The translations under genes and the position numbers were made by a program. A stretch of 64,000 nucleotides of DNA from Trichoplusia ni (taxonomy: Eukaryota; Arthropoda; Insecta; Lepidoptera; Noctuidae), in the NCBI RefSeq assembly GCF_003590095.1, contig NC_039498.1:4402001-4466000 (forward strand), read 5' to 3'. This document shows positions 54,005 through 64,000 of this stretch, piece after piece (the stretch's first letter is position 1; every line of letters begins with the position of its first letter). Below the pieces are notes generated by a model. That model was not told where the DNA came from and made no database searches. It was given only the letters and a program-made list of their open reading frames with translations.

Positions 54005-54170
54005 AAATGATGTAACGGTTTACTTACGCGTATTTATCGGGAAGCCCGACTAGTTTCGAGCTCAACCCAAACAGAGTCCTTAATCATGAGCTGACGCCGC
54101 AGGGTCGCGAGTCGACTCGAGACCCCGCCGTTATATAATTTAATAATGAATAATTCTCACGATAGTTAAT
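54005..54170. repeat. Putative interspersed repeat with a 24-bp imperfect palindrome
   Basis: A GC-rich block in AT-rich sequence: TTATCGGGAAGCCCGACTAG, TTTCGAGCTCAACCC, then ATCATGAGCTGACGCCGC. It ends in a 24-bp palindrome (54102-54125, centred on GAGTCGACTC) with one mismatched pair. The composition and block structure look familiar from moth genomes, but I cannot name the family and saw only one copy here. The boundaries are approximate. Confidence 0.5.
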
Positions 54171-55254
54171 ATCAAAATACAAGTGTACATTATCAATTTC
54201 AATAATGAGCTAATAGGTAACAAAATAGATTTGACTCTTAGTAGAAAAAAAACATCGTGAACACCAATCCATGTCTTAAACCATACTGGTTTCGATTTGA
54301 ATGACATAATTGCGTACCTGATCAGTTCTGGTAATGACTTCTGTTACTCACTGTACTAAAAGGTACATGTGTGATGGACTATGCACTGAAGTTGACAGTC
54401 CGTTTAGTTAAAGCGTACAATTAAATTAATTATTTTATATACAGCGTGCATACATTTTTATTAGTTTTCCTTCGCTTTTTATCGCAGTTAAAGCGTAGTG
54501 TAACGTGAGTGTAGGTACTTCTTGAGATGGGATTCGTTCTTATGTGTTCCTAAACCAGCTTCTCACTTCGCTATTAGCCTAATAGGTTTTGAGAATGAAT
54601 AAAAAAATCTTAAATAAGACGTTACGTCTTATCTGTTCTTTAAGATCTAGGATTTAGTGACTTTCCCAATCCGTGTTAGAAATCGAAATATAGCGATAGT
54701 GTTTTCATTTCAGCTTAGCTAACTCTTGAAAATTTTCTTTTAGATTATCACACTCTGTGGTTTTGGGGATCTGTTTCCAATAATATCTTTCTTTGAAAAT
54801 CTATGTCACTTTTCAGTATCAAATCCACTTTATTTTTCAATTGTAAATGGCCTGCCCTAATAAGCATAGTACAAGAAGCAATAATGAAGCCACAAGCCCT
54901 ATTAAGTCACGTCATTGTAAATGCACATATCTTTTGCGGGCTAGCGCTTTCCAGCCGCACTGAATTTGTTAATTTATATGCAGCTGAAGCTTAACCTATT
55001 TACCGACGAGTTGGGTTACTGATCTCACTTAATATCGACTCTAATGTATTTGGTCTAGGATTGTTTCAAACTGTAGTACTTATCGCACGGATAACTGTTC
55101 AGTTTAGCACTTCGCTGCAGGCATTTTTGTAACCTAAGGATTCGCTATTCGTATGTCTGTGAAACTTGAAAACCACTCAATTGCAGCAGCTAAAGAAAAC
55201 CAAATTGGTTAGGTCACAAATAAATTATTACACAGTTAGCTACCACCGTTCAAG

Positions 55255-55325
55255 ATACAGCCCGGTATGGACCGACAGACAAACAGACACGACCCTCAGA
55301 CCCTTCGATTACGGAACCCTAAAAA
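55255..55325 (+). repeat. Lepidopteran repeat tail (GACAGACAAACAGAC / TACGGAACCCTAAAAAA)
   Basis: ACCGACAGACAAACAGACAC followed by TTCGATTACGGAACCCTAAA matches the tail of a common lepidopteran repeat and is related to the segment at 9570. The upstream boundary is unclear. Confidence 0.65.
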
Positions 55326-57809
55326 ATCAATAATCTGACACGGCATATAGAAATACGCTGTCAATTATTACACAATAACTTGGAATTAATTACCTCTAAG
55401 AACAAGAGTAAATATTGAAAAGCTGTTGTCCATTCGATGGCTAAATACAATCCTCAAAACATGGTTAGCATGACAATAGTTACGGGTGTTCCACATAACG
55501 ACGTGGAACGCGTGTCTGTCACATGCACGTCGCCCCTTACACACGAGATCCATCCGCGGTTATGTCAAGCCTCACTAAATTCGTATCACTATACCTACAA
55601 ACCGACCTTGGCTTTAATTTGTTGTAAACAGATGATTTGTTGTGATTAGTCGCGCGTTGACTTACGTTTCAACGTTTTTCTTTTTTCGTGAATTTTGAAC
55701 GGATATTTTGTTGGCATCTTGTGCAAAACTTTTGGTATTTCGTCATATTTTCTCGTTTGTATTAAGTCTGACGAGCCGTGCAGTGCTATACAGTTCGCCG
55801 GGCAGCAACAATCTCCCTGTCAGTCTAGGCTTTTCTTGTTTGCTCGCCTGCAGTATTCAGAGCTGACTTTGTAAATTAATTGTTTAGTTTTACGTCCTAT
55901 TGTAGTATACGGAACAAGGCTACTCGAGACGTATGTTGTAAGACATTAGCCACGCTTGTTTTAGTCTACTCTGTTCATGATCTTTTCATATTCAAGATTT
56001 AGCTGTTTTGTTAAACACCTAACATGTAACAAGTTTAACAGAATTCAGTTATTTTTGAGTACTAAAGACGAAGAAGAAAAAAATCTCAATCGTTTCGAAA
56101 TTACTTATTAAAAGATAAGATTGTTACGTTACTTCCTCAGCCAAACAGAAATATAAATAAAAGAAAATAGTAATACCCAGTACCTGCTCTTACGATTAAA
56201 TGTAATTGCTTCAAATACTTGAAATGTACTCTAGCATAAAACATCAGTCACAATTATCGAGCATAACAAAACTAGCTTTCGTGCAACCTGTTGCCCTCGC
56301 CGCCTCTTTCACGGACAATTCTGAATTTCACCGTTAATTATATTCGACTTACACAGAGCAATAAATAGGAATTACTTTTAAACTTAAGTACAAGTTGTTA
56401 CGTTGATCAAAACTTCTGTTTTACAAATAGTATCTACAATTAAGATTGTCGTAGAGTTTTGCTACTCATTCTTCTTTCATATCTTAATTCACTATTTTAT
56501 TGAAACCGTAATTGCTACGTTAGACCTGGTTCAGGCTAAGCAAAGGCAAATCTTAACACCCCTCTTGTCAAAATATCAACTTGTTATAAAATCAAACTCG
56601 GTAATGAAATCGCGTTTATCAAATTACTCAGTGTAATATTAATTCCGTTTCACAGTCAACAACTGACCAACCACAATTCCATATTCCGTTCTAAATTCAG
56701 TTTCAGTTACGTGCAACCACGGTATTTTGAATTAATGACGTCTGTTTACAGTAGCTTGAAACATAGTAAGCTGATTTACAAATATGCACTGACCATGTTT
56801 CAGTCTGCATATCTTGTACATTTGTTTGTACTAATTAGCTATTTGTAAAGGCTATCCTTGACTGACCTACATGTTGAATATGTTGTTATTTGCATGCGGC
56901 TTTAGGGACGTAAACTTTGTATTGGAATAAGTGGTTTGGCAAAAAGCTGATACTGAACACAATGGTCTTAAAAATCATTATCTATTTAAGTTCACACCGT
57001 TCACACAGTTGATGTATTTATATAAAACCAAGCCTATAATACTAGAATCAAACCTACGTCGGTTAGTGATAAATACTTGCACTTGCACTCTATACTAATG
57101 GGACATTGTGACAATAAAATTATTCGCTTACTTATTTCCTATATATTAAGAAGCCATTATTTCTGTCCTTTGCATGTGGCTTGGTCGAAATATAATTAAT
57201 TCATACTTTGACCACAGTGACCATACAGAAGCAGCCAGGAGTGTGGACGGCGCTATTCTTGACACTAGTCGAATAAGGAGATTATTATGTTGAAAACTGT
57301 GACCACATGAACCATTTTGGTTATTTCAAGAAGTTGAGCTACTTGTATATTCAATTATACTGTATTTATGTAAACAACAATAAAAACAAAGCATATTCAT
57401 AGAATTTCAAGAAATTAAAAAAACACTTTTTAAATGTAGACGGTTAGAGTTAATTCAGAATGCAACTAAGTCGCAGGACATCAAAGTTTATCTAATTATC
57501 GTCTATCTTGTCTAATGCAGGGCATTCCTTTTGCCTCTTTTAACATGCCATTCTCCACTGTCCTTTATCCACCACATCCTTTCTAATTCTACTCTCTTCT
57601 TTTTATTTTTGCCATTACCCAATCTAATTACCGTCCTCGGTCTACCTTATCCATTAAATTAAGCAGTCCTCTACATTTTGATTCTCGTCAAGATGCACTT
57701 TGTATATACCTGCCTTAGAATGTATTGACCCTTACGAAACTATCCAAGCTTCAGCAATCAGTCTACGTTCCATTGTTACTCTCTCACCTTTTACCCTGTA
57801 ACAAAACAC

Positions 57810-57817
57810 TGACGTCA
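57810..57817. promoter_or_regulatory. Palindromic CRE motif TGACGTCA next to the exon 6 acceptor
   Basis: An exact TGACGTCA whose last base lies 13 bases before the exon 6 start, inside the acceptor region. It could overlap the branch-point or polypyrimidine signals. Function is unknown. Confidence 0.3.
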
Positions 57818-57830
57818 TTTCTCCCTGTAG

Positions 57831-58027
57831 GGAGGTGTTTGCCTGTGCTGTGCATCCACCTGTTCCAGCTGTACGGCCTCCTGTCGCACTTCAAGCTGGA
57901 CGCGGCGAAGGCCTGGAAGCTGTTCACATTGATCGAGGAGGGCTACATCAGCACCAACCCCTACCACAACTCGATACACGCGGCCGACGTCACGCAAGCC
58001 ATGCACTGCTTCCTGCAGCAGAAACAG
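57831..58027 (+). CDS. PDE7: PDE7-type gene, exon 6 (start of the catalytic domain with HN-x-x-H)
   Basis: A 197-nt exon with acceptor TTTCTCCCTGTAG and donor ACAG|GTAGGT. It encodes residues 128-193 of the assembled fragment, starting G-GRCLPVLCIHLFQLYGLL in frame with exon 5. In class I phosphodiesterases the His of YHN (residue 173, codon at 57965) is the general acid and the His of HAAD (residue 177) is a metal ligand; both are present in NPYHNSIHAADV. The next residues TQAMHCFL match PDE7 better than PDE4 (VQSTH), PDE8 (SADVLHAT) or PDE1 (TQTVHY). SHFKLD also resembles vertebrate PDE7B (HHFKLD). The exon is strongly GC-rich against its surroundings. The remaining catalytic motifs are not in this window. 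Confidence 0.97.
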
Positions 58028-59110
58028 GTAGGTTTTTAGTGGAGAAGAAAAAGGATATGGAAAAAGAATTTATGGCAAGATATTCGCATCTTGCTAAAAC
58101 CGGGATTCCAAGTACTGGAATCTGGAATTCTCGAACTGCAGTGAGCCAACGTGGTGATCTATGATTTAGCTTCCCTATACGGGAAGACGCCTATGTCTAG
58201 CAATCAGACATTTTTACTATCGTAGTACCTAAAATATAAAGACGCGAAACTTGACGCAGTTTTCTACGTTTTGAAACGAAAATTACAATGCAAACCAACT
58301 TTTCTCTATGAGGCAAAACTGCAATCACAAGCAATGCCATTACTAACAACACCTTTATTTCAAAACCAACTTCAAAAGTGTGAATAACGCCTTTGAGCTA
58401 TTGTGTAAAGTTTCATGTTGAGGTTAATCAGGCGACGTTTAACCCGCCTCGCTCAAAGCGGGCGCTAGGCGAACAGAGGGCCTTTAACCACCATCAAAGC
58501 AAACCTGATGCAGTTGTAGAAGAGAGAGAACGCTCTACATGACGTAGATCAGCATCTCGTTTCCACAAAGTCTGTACCTTTTCTTCTTGATCTGATGGTA
58601 CAATATCTGCTCAATATTCTCCTCAATATTTTCCAGCGCCAACGAAGTACTTTCGTATACTTTGCCGGGACACAATTAGTGCAATAAATATTGAAATTGG
58701 AAACTTTAACGGCAGTTTAAATTAAAACGAGCTTGTCTAGTGGTGAATAATTACGGTATCATGTTTTGTAATTACTTTGTTGGTGTAGATTTTTTAACGT
58801 TGTAGAGATAAAGGATTTTGAAAAGATTGGGCTTTATCTCATTTTAAGAATGTAGGGGCGAAAGATTGTAAGTAAAAAAAAGTAACTGAATCAAATTTGA
58901 TAATATATAGTCATTAGATATCCCGAGAAAGTAGTGCTATTTGTCTAGTTGATACGACGAAAATTGTTTTTTTTATATATAGCTATACTTACTTATCTTG
59001 AAGTTATTCAACTTATTGACAATGGAGACGCAATAAGAACTTTACCTAATCTTAAACACCAGCCCTTGGTTAATAAAAGTTGGTGAACAAATTGCATTTT
59101 ATATTGAATT

Positions 59111-59118
59111 TGACGTCA
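59111..59118. promoter_or_regulatory. Palindromic CRE motif TGACGTCA
   Basis: An exact TGACGTCA within TTTGACGTCAAA, a 12-bp palindrome, in intron 6. Function is unknown. Confidence 0.3.
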
Positions 59119-60932
59119 AACTGGACTCGATTCACTTTCTCAACAAACTTCCACAAAAGACTTGTTTTCGAACAAGAGTTCAGTCACTCGCGGATATTTT
59201 TAACGTTTAACAAATTGTATATTTTCACACAATTTGCTGTGTACAAAATTACACATAAATTTCTTTATATACATTGGTTAAATACAAACAAACCGAATCG
59301 TTCTCTGTGAATTGGCGCCAACAAAACAATACTCGCTTCCCTATAAATGTAAAGACAGTCTTATTTACATTGTGTTAGTGATGAAAATCACGTGAGTCTT
59401 ATAATTAAAAGTAGTTTCAACGTGATTACTGGCGGTGAAATCCTTTAAATTAGCGCAAACATATCCTCTGTAACTACGAACTGTCCCTCACGAACAACAA
59501 ATTTATTTCCAAAAGTATTTATACACCACGTGTGTTATATTTCGTGTGAAGTTCTCGATATAACACGCCATATCGAAGCGATTCCTTTTAGTTGGCTCTC
59601 CACGTGTAAAAGCACTTCAAACTACTTACGTGGAAAATCGCAAATGCACGAAATTCCACCTCAACGCCTTTTATAAAAAAGAAAATCTTGAAAGCGCATC
59701 ACGTGAAAATTTCCTGCGGTACAGATATCAAGATATATTTCCCTACACGAAGTCAAGTCGAGACGTGAATATAAATTTAAAACACGTACGAATGTTAGGT
59801 ATTAAATTCAATGCTTTATCGGCATGTGACGGCTACATTCATCGCATATTGACTCTTGCAAGAGTTGTGGGTGAAAAATATTTTACAATACTCGGGGAAA
59901 CTCTATGGAGACTTACCAAGGAAACTCGATCGAAAATGAACCGATCGATAACCCATATAGCAAAACAATGTTGAAAATAAAATTGCTGGAAATGGAAATA
60001 GGCCGGACACATCTGTTTGGTGTCGGATGACGGACGCCGTGTCGTGTTGCTGTAAGCGCAGGAGAAAATCGACTTAAAAGCCATATTTTATTCATATTCA
60101 CTGAGACCTAACATGAATACGTTAATAACTAATGCCTTTAACAATCATTACTTAATACACCATTTAAAATATTTTCATGATAATGTATTGAGTCAACGCA
60201 AGCATTGACCGAAAAAATAAAGTAGAAGCTTGGTTCTTGCCTTGTATACACAAAAGGAGCTTTCGTTAAAGCCTCATAACAAACAACATTTCTCGGCTAG
60301 TTTTTAAAGCGCTTTCGCTGTTTGTGTTTTCAAGAAACTTCAAAGAATAATGAAAACAATATTTTCTTGTAACAGGATCAATGATAAGCATCTTATTGTT
60401 CTGCAATACTTTTCTATAAAAGTTTCTACATAATTTCCATTGTATATTTCTTTTCTGTTTTTCATGAAAAATATATATAGGTAACCTGTCATAAAATTGT
60501 AACTTCTTAAAGACTTGTAGGTAGTTATTTGTCACTCATTTAAAACCTAAAGACAAAAGACGGTGCAGCTAAGTGGCTGAAGTTCAGAATACTAATCAGA
60601 AGTGCCCCAGAATTGTACTCTCTAATTTAATTTTAATAAAATTTGCATTCGTGTTCAACTGGTGTATGGTCAATTGTAAGCTTCGAGAATAATTCTAATT
60701 TTACTCAATAAGTCGGCTTTACCAAATTCCTAAATTAAAAAATCCAGCTCTTGCGTTAGTTCAATTTCAATTTTCCCCAGTTCACTCGTGTATCCTCGGG
60801 CTAGTTGTCTTTTGTTTCTTATATCCGTCTTTACTAAAACTACTAATCAAACAATAAAATACAGTTTTTTCCGTTTAATCACTAACATTTAAATTGCTGA
60901 TATTGGTTGTTGACGCAGCCGTTGTAATTTAA

Positions 60933-61343
60933 TCTACACTACATATTATAAAACAGAACCGCTTTTTCTGTCCCTATTTCCCCTTGACCACTTAAATCTT
61001 TGAAACTACTTGACGGATTTTGATCCGGTTTGCTTTAATAGATAAAATGTTTTATGAGGAAGGTTTTTAAGCATAATCTATGCATATTTTCGTACAGGAA
61101 CAAAGTCAATTTTAGCGATTTCAAATGTATTTACTATTATTTTTTACGCTTTCTTACGCCGCAAGAGATACTTCAAAATAATGTTCTACAATATTGTACA
61201 AAAAGTCCGCGCAAAAGATCTACAAAAAGTCCGCGAAGGTACAATGGAAAATGTGGAAGAAACAGGGCAGGTATAAATCATAACTTATATCTTCTAACCA
61301 CGCGTTACGACGAAGAACGGACGAAGTCGCGGGCAACAGCTAG
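60933..61343 (+). mobile_element. Composite Lep1-related Helitron, copy 4
   Basis: It starts TCTACACTACATATTATAAA after an A (60932) and ends GTCGCGGGCAACAGCTAG before a T (61344), so both Helitron ends and the A/T target are present. The last roughly 105 bp (ACAATGGAAAATGTGG, GGGCAGGTATAAATCATAAC) match copies at 2942 and 28594. The first roughly 290 bp do not: they carry GAAACTACTTGACGGATTTT and TTTATGAGGAAGGTTTTTA, typical of a different Helitron subfamily. Inside is a two-unit repeat of ACAAAAAGTCCGCG (61198 and 61222), and near the 3' end a short local duplication around GACGAAG. Spurious open frame only. Confidence 0.85.
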
Positions 61344-64000
61344 TAAATAAATAAATGCTATGTTGTCTAGTTTAATCTGGCGTGTGGGAAAACTTTGAAA
61401 ATGACCTGTATCTCGCTACCCATCAATTTGGTCGTAGAAAATGACGCAGCACGATCTGTTCGCCTCTCGAGAGTCCACGGGAAGTAATCCTTGTTTCTTG
61501 TGACTATTTTTGCTCTGTCCCTCTGTTCGGATTTACTGCGTTGCCGCAGATGTTCGTATAATTGGACTGCACACAGATTTCACGGTGGACAGCGCAATGA
61601 GCATGAAACTGGAATAAAAGCTTTACTGCGCATTCTCTTATTCAAGAAACAAAACATAGTACCTATTAAAATGCAAACCAGAGATCGTCTATTATCTTAG
61701 CAAAATAATTTCTTGATATACACAAGCCATATAATAATTATTGCGCTATAAACTCGCGGTACGTAGCCTATTATATATTCAAATAGATGCAATGACATAT
61801 TGTGATGCATACATTTGACTCGACCGATAGAAATAACAACTTCGATGTATATTGTACTGGCATAAGTAAACGGTAATACATGTCATGTGCTAGTTTTCCC
61901 ATGTGTCGTGTTTGCTTGGACTTCAAAGTTTTCACGTTTAATACAACGTATAAACTTTTTTCTTTAGTATCGACTTCTGATTAGCGCTGCAAATGTACGC
62001 TGTAAAAACGAGGGCCTTGATTTTTCTTCTTTTTGGACCTCCCTTTATTCCAAGGCTGCTTTGCTCATGTTCTAATGGACGTCAGTTTTTATGTTTTTTA
62101 AGAGTCTTTAATGGGATTACGTGTAACGTCGCAGAAAATATTTCCCAGCTCAATTTTACTTTCGTGCTCTATATATTAGTAGTATCATCTATCTACTTTA
62201 TTTTTCGTTCTGTGCCTGATGTTTTATAGTCAGTAAAATTGTCTGTCCTTCAAATTTGTGCTTAACAACCTTAATATTTTGTAGTCAATTAAATTGTTAT
62301 AATTATAATAAGCTTTGAACTCTAAGCCTCGTTGATAAACTAAAACGAATGCCACATTAGATAAAATTTGACGTTTATTAATCCTACAATAATATATTCA
62401 GCCATATAACCTTTTTGACAGGTCGTATGTAAACAAATGAAAGTGCTAGATATCCGGATTAGCGGTGAACCTGCCGCGTTGTTCTGTTGGATTAAGCAGT
62501 CATTGGAAATTTCAATATTGTTCGAAGGGACGAACGAACATTTCCTCCCCCACACACGTATTACTGGTGCCGAAATTAGTTTCCACCATTTGTATATTCG
62601 ATAATTAGATGTGGTTTAGTCGGTTTAGAAACGTCGATAACAATTTCAGTGAACCGCAAACTGTATTTGTGTATTTCAAAACCATGTTCCTACGACAATA
62701 TTAATTACGTGATCAAGATACTTAATAATTTGTATTAAGTTGAATGGAGCCACAAAACTGCTTATAACGTAATTGTTTGCCAACTTTCCAATAACTGTTA
62801 TGGGGAAGCCCCATACAAATAGTTTCGTTAAGTAAATTAGGAAACTCGGCGCTAATTATTAAAGTCGAATGAAAGATTTGAGTTATGGAAGCACTTTAGT
62901 TATTCAATAACTCTTGTTTTGTTGGAAGGGGATTTTCTAAATGCTCTATGGGTCTTGCTTACGTAAAATGTCCTTTACGAATAATGGATATTCCATTCTT
63001 TTTATTCTATTCTTTGAATCTACGATTTTGAAATGACCACGTACGTAAAACCTATGCTTGTTCTATAAGTTTGTAAAAAGCTACCAACGGTGGTTTTATA
63101 TTGTATGTATTTATACTTTGCAGCTAGATTGTCAATAATTGCCAAAAAAGTTAAAAACTATCGTTTTTGAAGAGAATCTTATTATGTATTTAAAATATTT
63201 CAACATGTTAATTCGTCCGCGAACCTGTTTTTTTTACTTCTCGTTATGGACTCAGTATAAAAGCGTTTAGGCTCATAAATTACAATAGTAGCGCACAGAG
63301 TGATAGGATTTCATGCGACTCTACCCCTTTGTGTTCGACATCCACGTAATGTTCGCTAATTATGATAATAGAAACTTAGTTTAAATAACGATTATTTTTT
63401 AAACTGCACTATACATTATCAAGCATAGAAAATTTAAAATATATTTGCAACGTTTAAATTCGACACTTTTACTTTTTCATTAGCGTACGTGTTAGAAGCC
63501 TCAGTAGAGCCAAACAAACCAGATAATGAAGCATATGTAACTCGCTTCACACTTCACTAACCCCTAAAAGCTTTCCGTGACTAATTATACGAACTAAACA
63601 GGGTGATGCCGCTCAAACTCGTGGTTACTCAGCACTACCCAGCAGCTACAAAAACACGGCCGAGTTCTACCACTAAAGCATTGTTCCCGTTAACACCGAG
63701 CTGCACTCAACCAATGTAAACCTACCAATCCATCCAAAATTTCCAACAACTAGAAGCAACGAAACAAAATTTGCTTAATCGCAGCTCGCGGTGACGCAGC
63801 TCCATTCGAAAGTTCGGTTGTTCTTCCAGGTTTGCATAAAGGTAAATCTAAAGCTGGCTTTACCGCCACTGGGCTTAAACCTAACATAATACACTCTCTA
63901 TGGCAACATAAAAGCGCACACATTACACAATGTCACTTTAAATGACACACAGATAATGGCCGCATTACCGTGCATTTTCTATAATTTTGAAACAACCTTA

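Larger units (their letters stand above)
52810..57830 (+). other. Intron 5
   Basis: It is bounded by GTAATG and TTTCTCCCTGTAG. It contains a small fragment of a lepidopteran repeat (53418-53462), a palindrome-bearing repeat (54005-54170), another repeat tail (55255-55325) and a CRE 14 bases before the acceptor. Open frames at 55437-55649 and 56403-56636 have no recognised similarity. Confidence 0.7.
7988..58027 (+). other. PDE7: PDE7-type cyclic nucleotide phosphodiesterase gene, partial at both ends (six exons)
   Basis: This is a gene model built by hand from splice signals and reading phase. The six exons measure 52, 51, 30, 185, 64 and 197 nt. Joined, they read 193 codons with no stop, and every junction keeps frame (phases 1, 1, 1, 0, 1, 0). 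The family hydrolyses cAMP to 5'-AMP in the cytosol; vertebrate PDE7 is a high-affinity cAMP-specific enzyme. PDE7 rather than PDE1, 4, 8, 9 or 11 is indicated by HAADVTQAMHCFL in exon 6, by the CIL-x5-W-x-F-x-x-F-x-L-x-x-x-x-GG segment of exon 5, and by RNLSASRFLTMQR...LLDDLSAGQ in exon 4. Their order and spacing match vertebrate PDE7A/B. The catalytic domain is cut by the window end and no start exon was found. Exons 4-6 are near certain; exons 1-3 rest on splice and phase evidence. Confidence 0.88.
58028..64000 (+). other. Intron 6 (open at the window end)
   Basis: It starts with donor GTAGGT. No exon with the expected next motif (HD-x-DHPG) was found up to 64000. It contains a composite Helitron at 60933-61343 and a CRE at 59111. 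GC-richer patches near 58440-58500 and 63600-63700 have no recognised coding content. A 114-codon frame at 59630-59974 begins with GTG, has no recognised similarity and is overlapped by antisense frames, so it is not called as a gene. Confidence 0.7.

Noticed and set aside
57725..58164. Open frames of 104 and 109 codons on plus and 63 on minus around exon 6
   Set aside because: They read through the exon 6 splice sites or use other frames; only the 57831-58027 part in the PDE7 frame is coding.
59630..59974. 114-codon open frame
   Set aside because: It starts with GTG, an unlikely insect start; antisense frames overlap its 3' part; no recognised motif.
1..64000. CRISPR arrays, prokaryotic operons, integrated virus
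   Set aside because: No regularly spaced repeats, no dense coding and no viral proteins were seen; the sequence is intron-rich animal DNA.

Overview
The window looks like a stretch of lepidopteran (moth or butterfly) nuclear genome. It is AT-rich, has very long introns, and carries interspersed repeats that I recognise as lepidopteran: non-autonomous Helitrons of the Lep1/MINE type ending in GGGCAACAGCTAG, a second Helitron-like family ending in GGGTCAGCTAG, a LINE/SINE-type tail ending in GGCTAGGCCGATGG, and a TIR-bearing MITE. No CRISPR array, operon, rRNA or tRNA was found. Nearly all long open frames are chance ORFs.

One gene can be supported: a plus-strand cyclic-nucleotide phosphodiesterase of the PDE7 type, spread over about 50 kb. 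Six exons with matching splice phases were pieced together: 7988-8039, 38362-38412, 42451-42480, 51245-51429, 52746-52809 and 57831-58027. Together they give 579 nt, or 193 codons without a stop. The last three exons align residue by residue with the PDE7A/PDE7B region that runs from the N-terminal RN-x-LL-x-x-QR segment to the start of the catalytic domain (PYHNSIHAADVTQAMH). The first three are short, are supported by splice signals and phase, and are less certain at the protein level. Both ends are missing: no start exon was found upstream of 7988, and the exons with the remaining metal-binding motifs (HD...) must lie beyond 64000.

Layout: 1-7987 is upstream intron or flank with one Helitron. 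8040-38361 is a 30-kb intron with several Helitrons, a MITE with a degraded relative, a LINE/SINE tail and a near-perfect 28-bp hairpin. 38413-51244 holds two introns around a 30-nt microexon, plus GC-rich patches and a consensus RFX X-box. 51430-57830 holds the introns between the well-supported exons. 58028-64000 is intron with a composite Helitron.

The most interesting points are the PDE7-type gene itself (a class not reported in the published Drosophila PDE set), two in-frame cassette-like microexons at the N-terminus, an apparent excess of palindromic cAMP-response elements in a gene that degrades cAMP, and Helitrons that share a 3' half but have different 5' halves.
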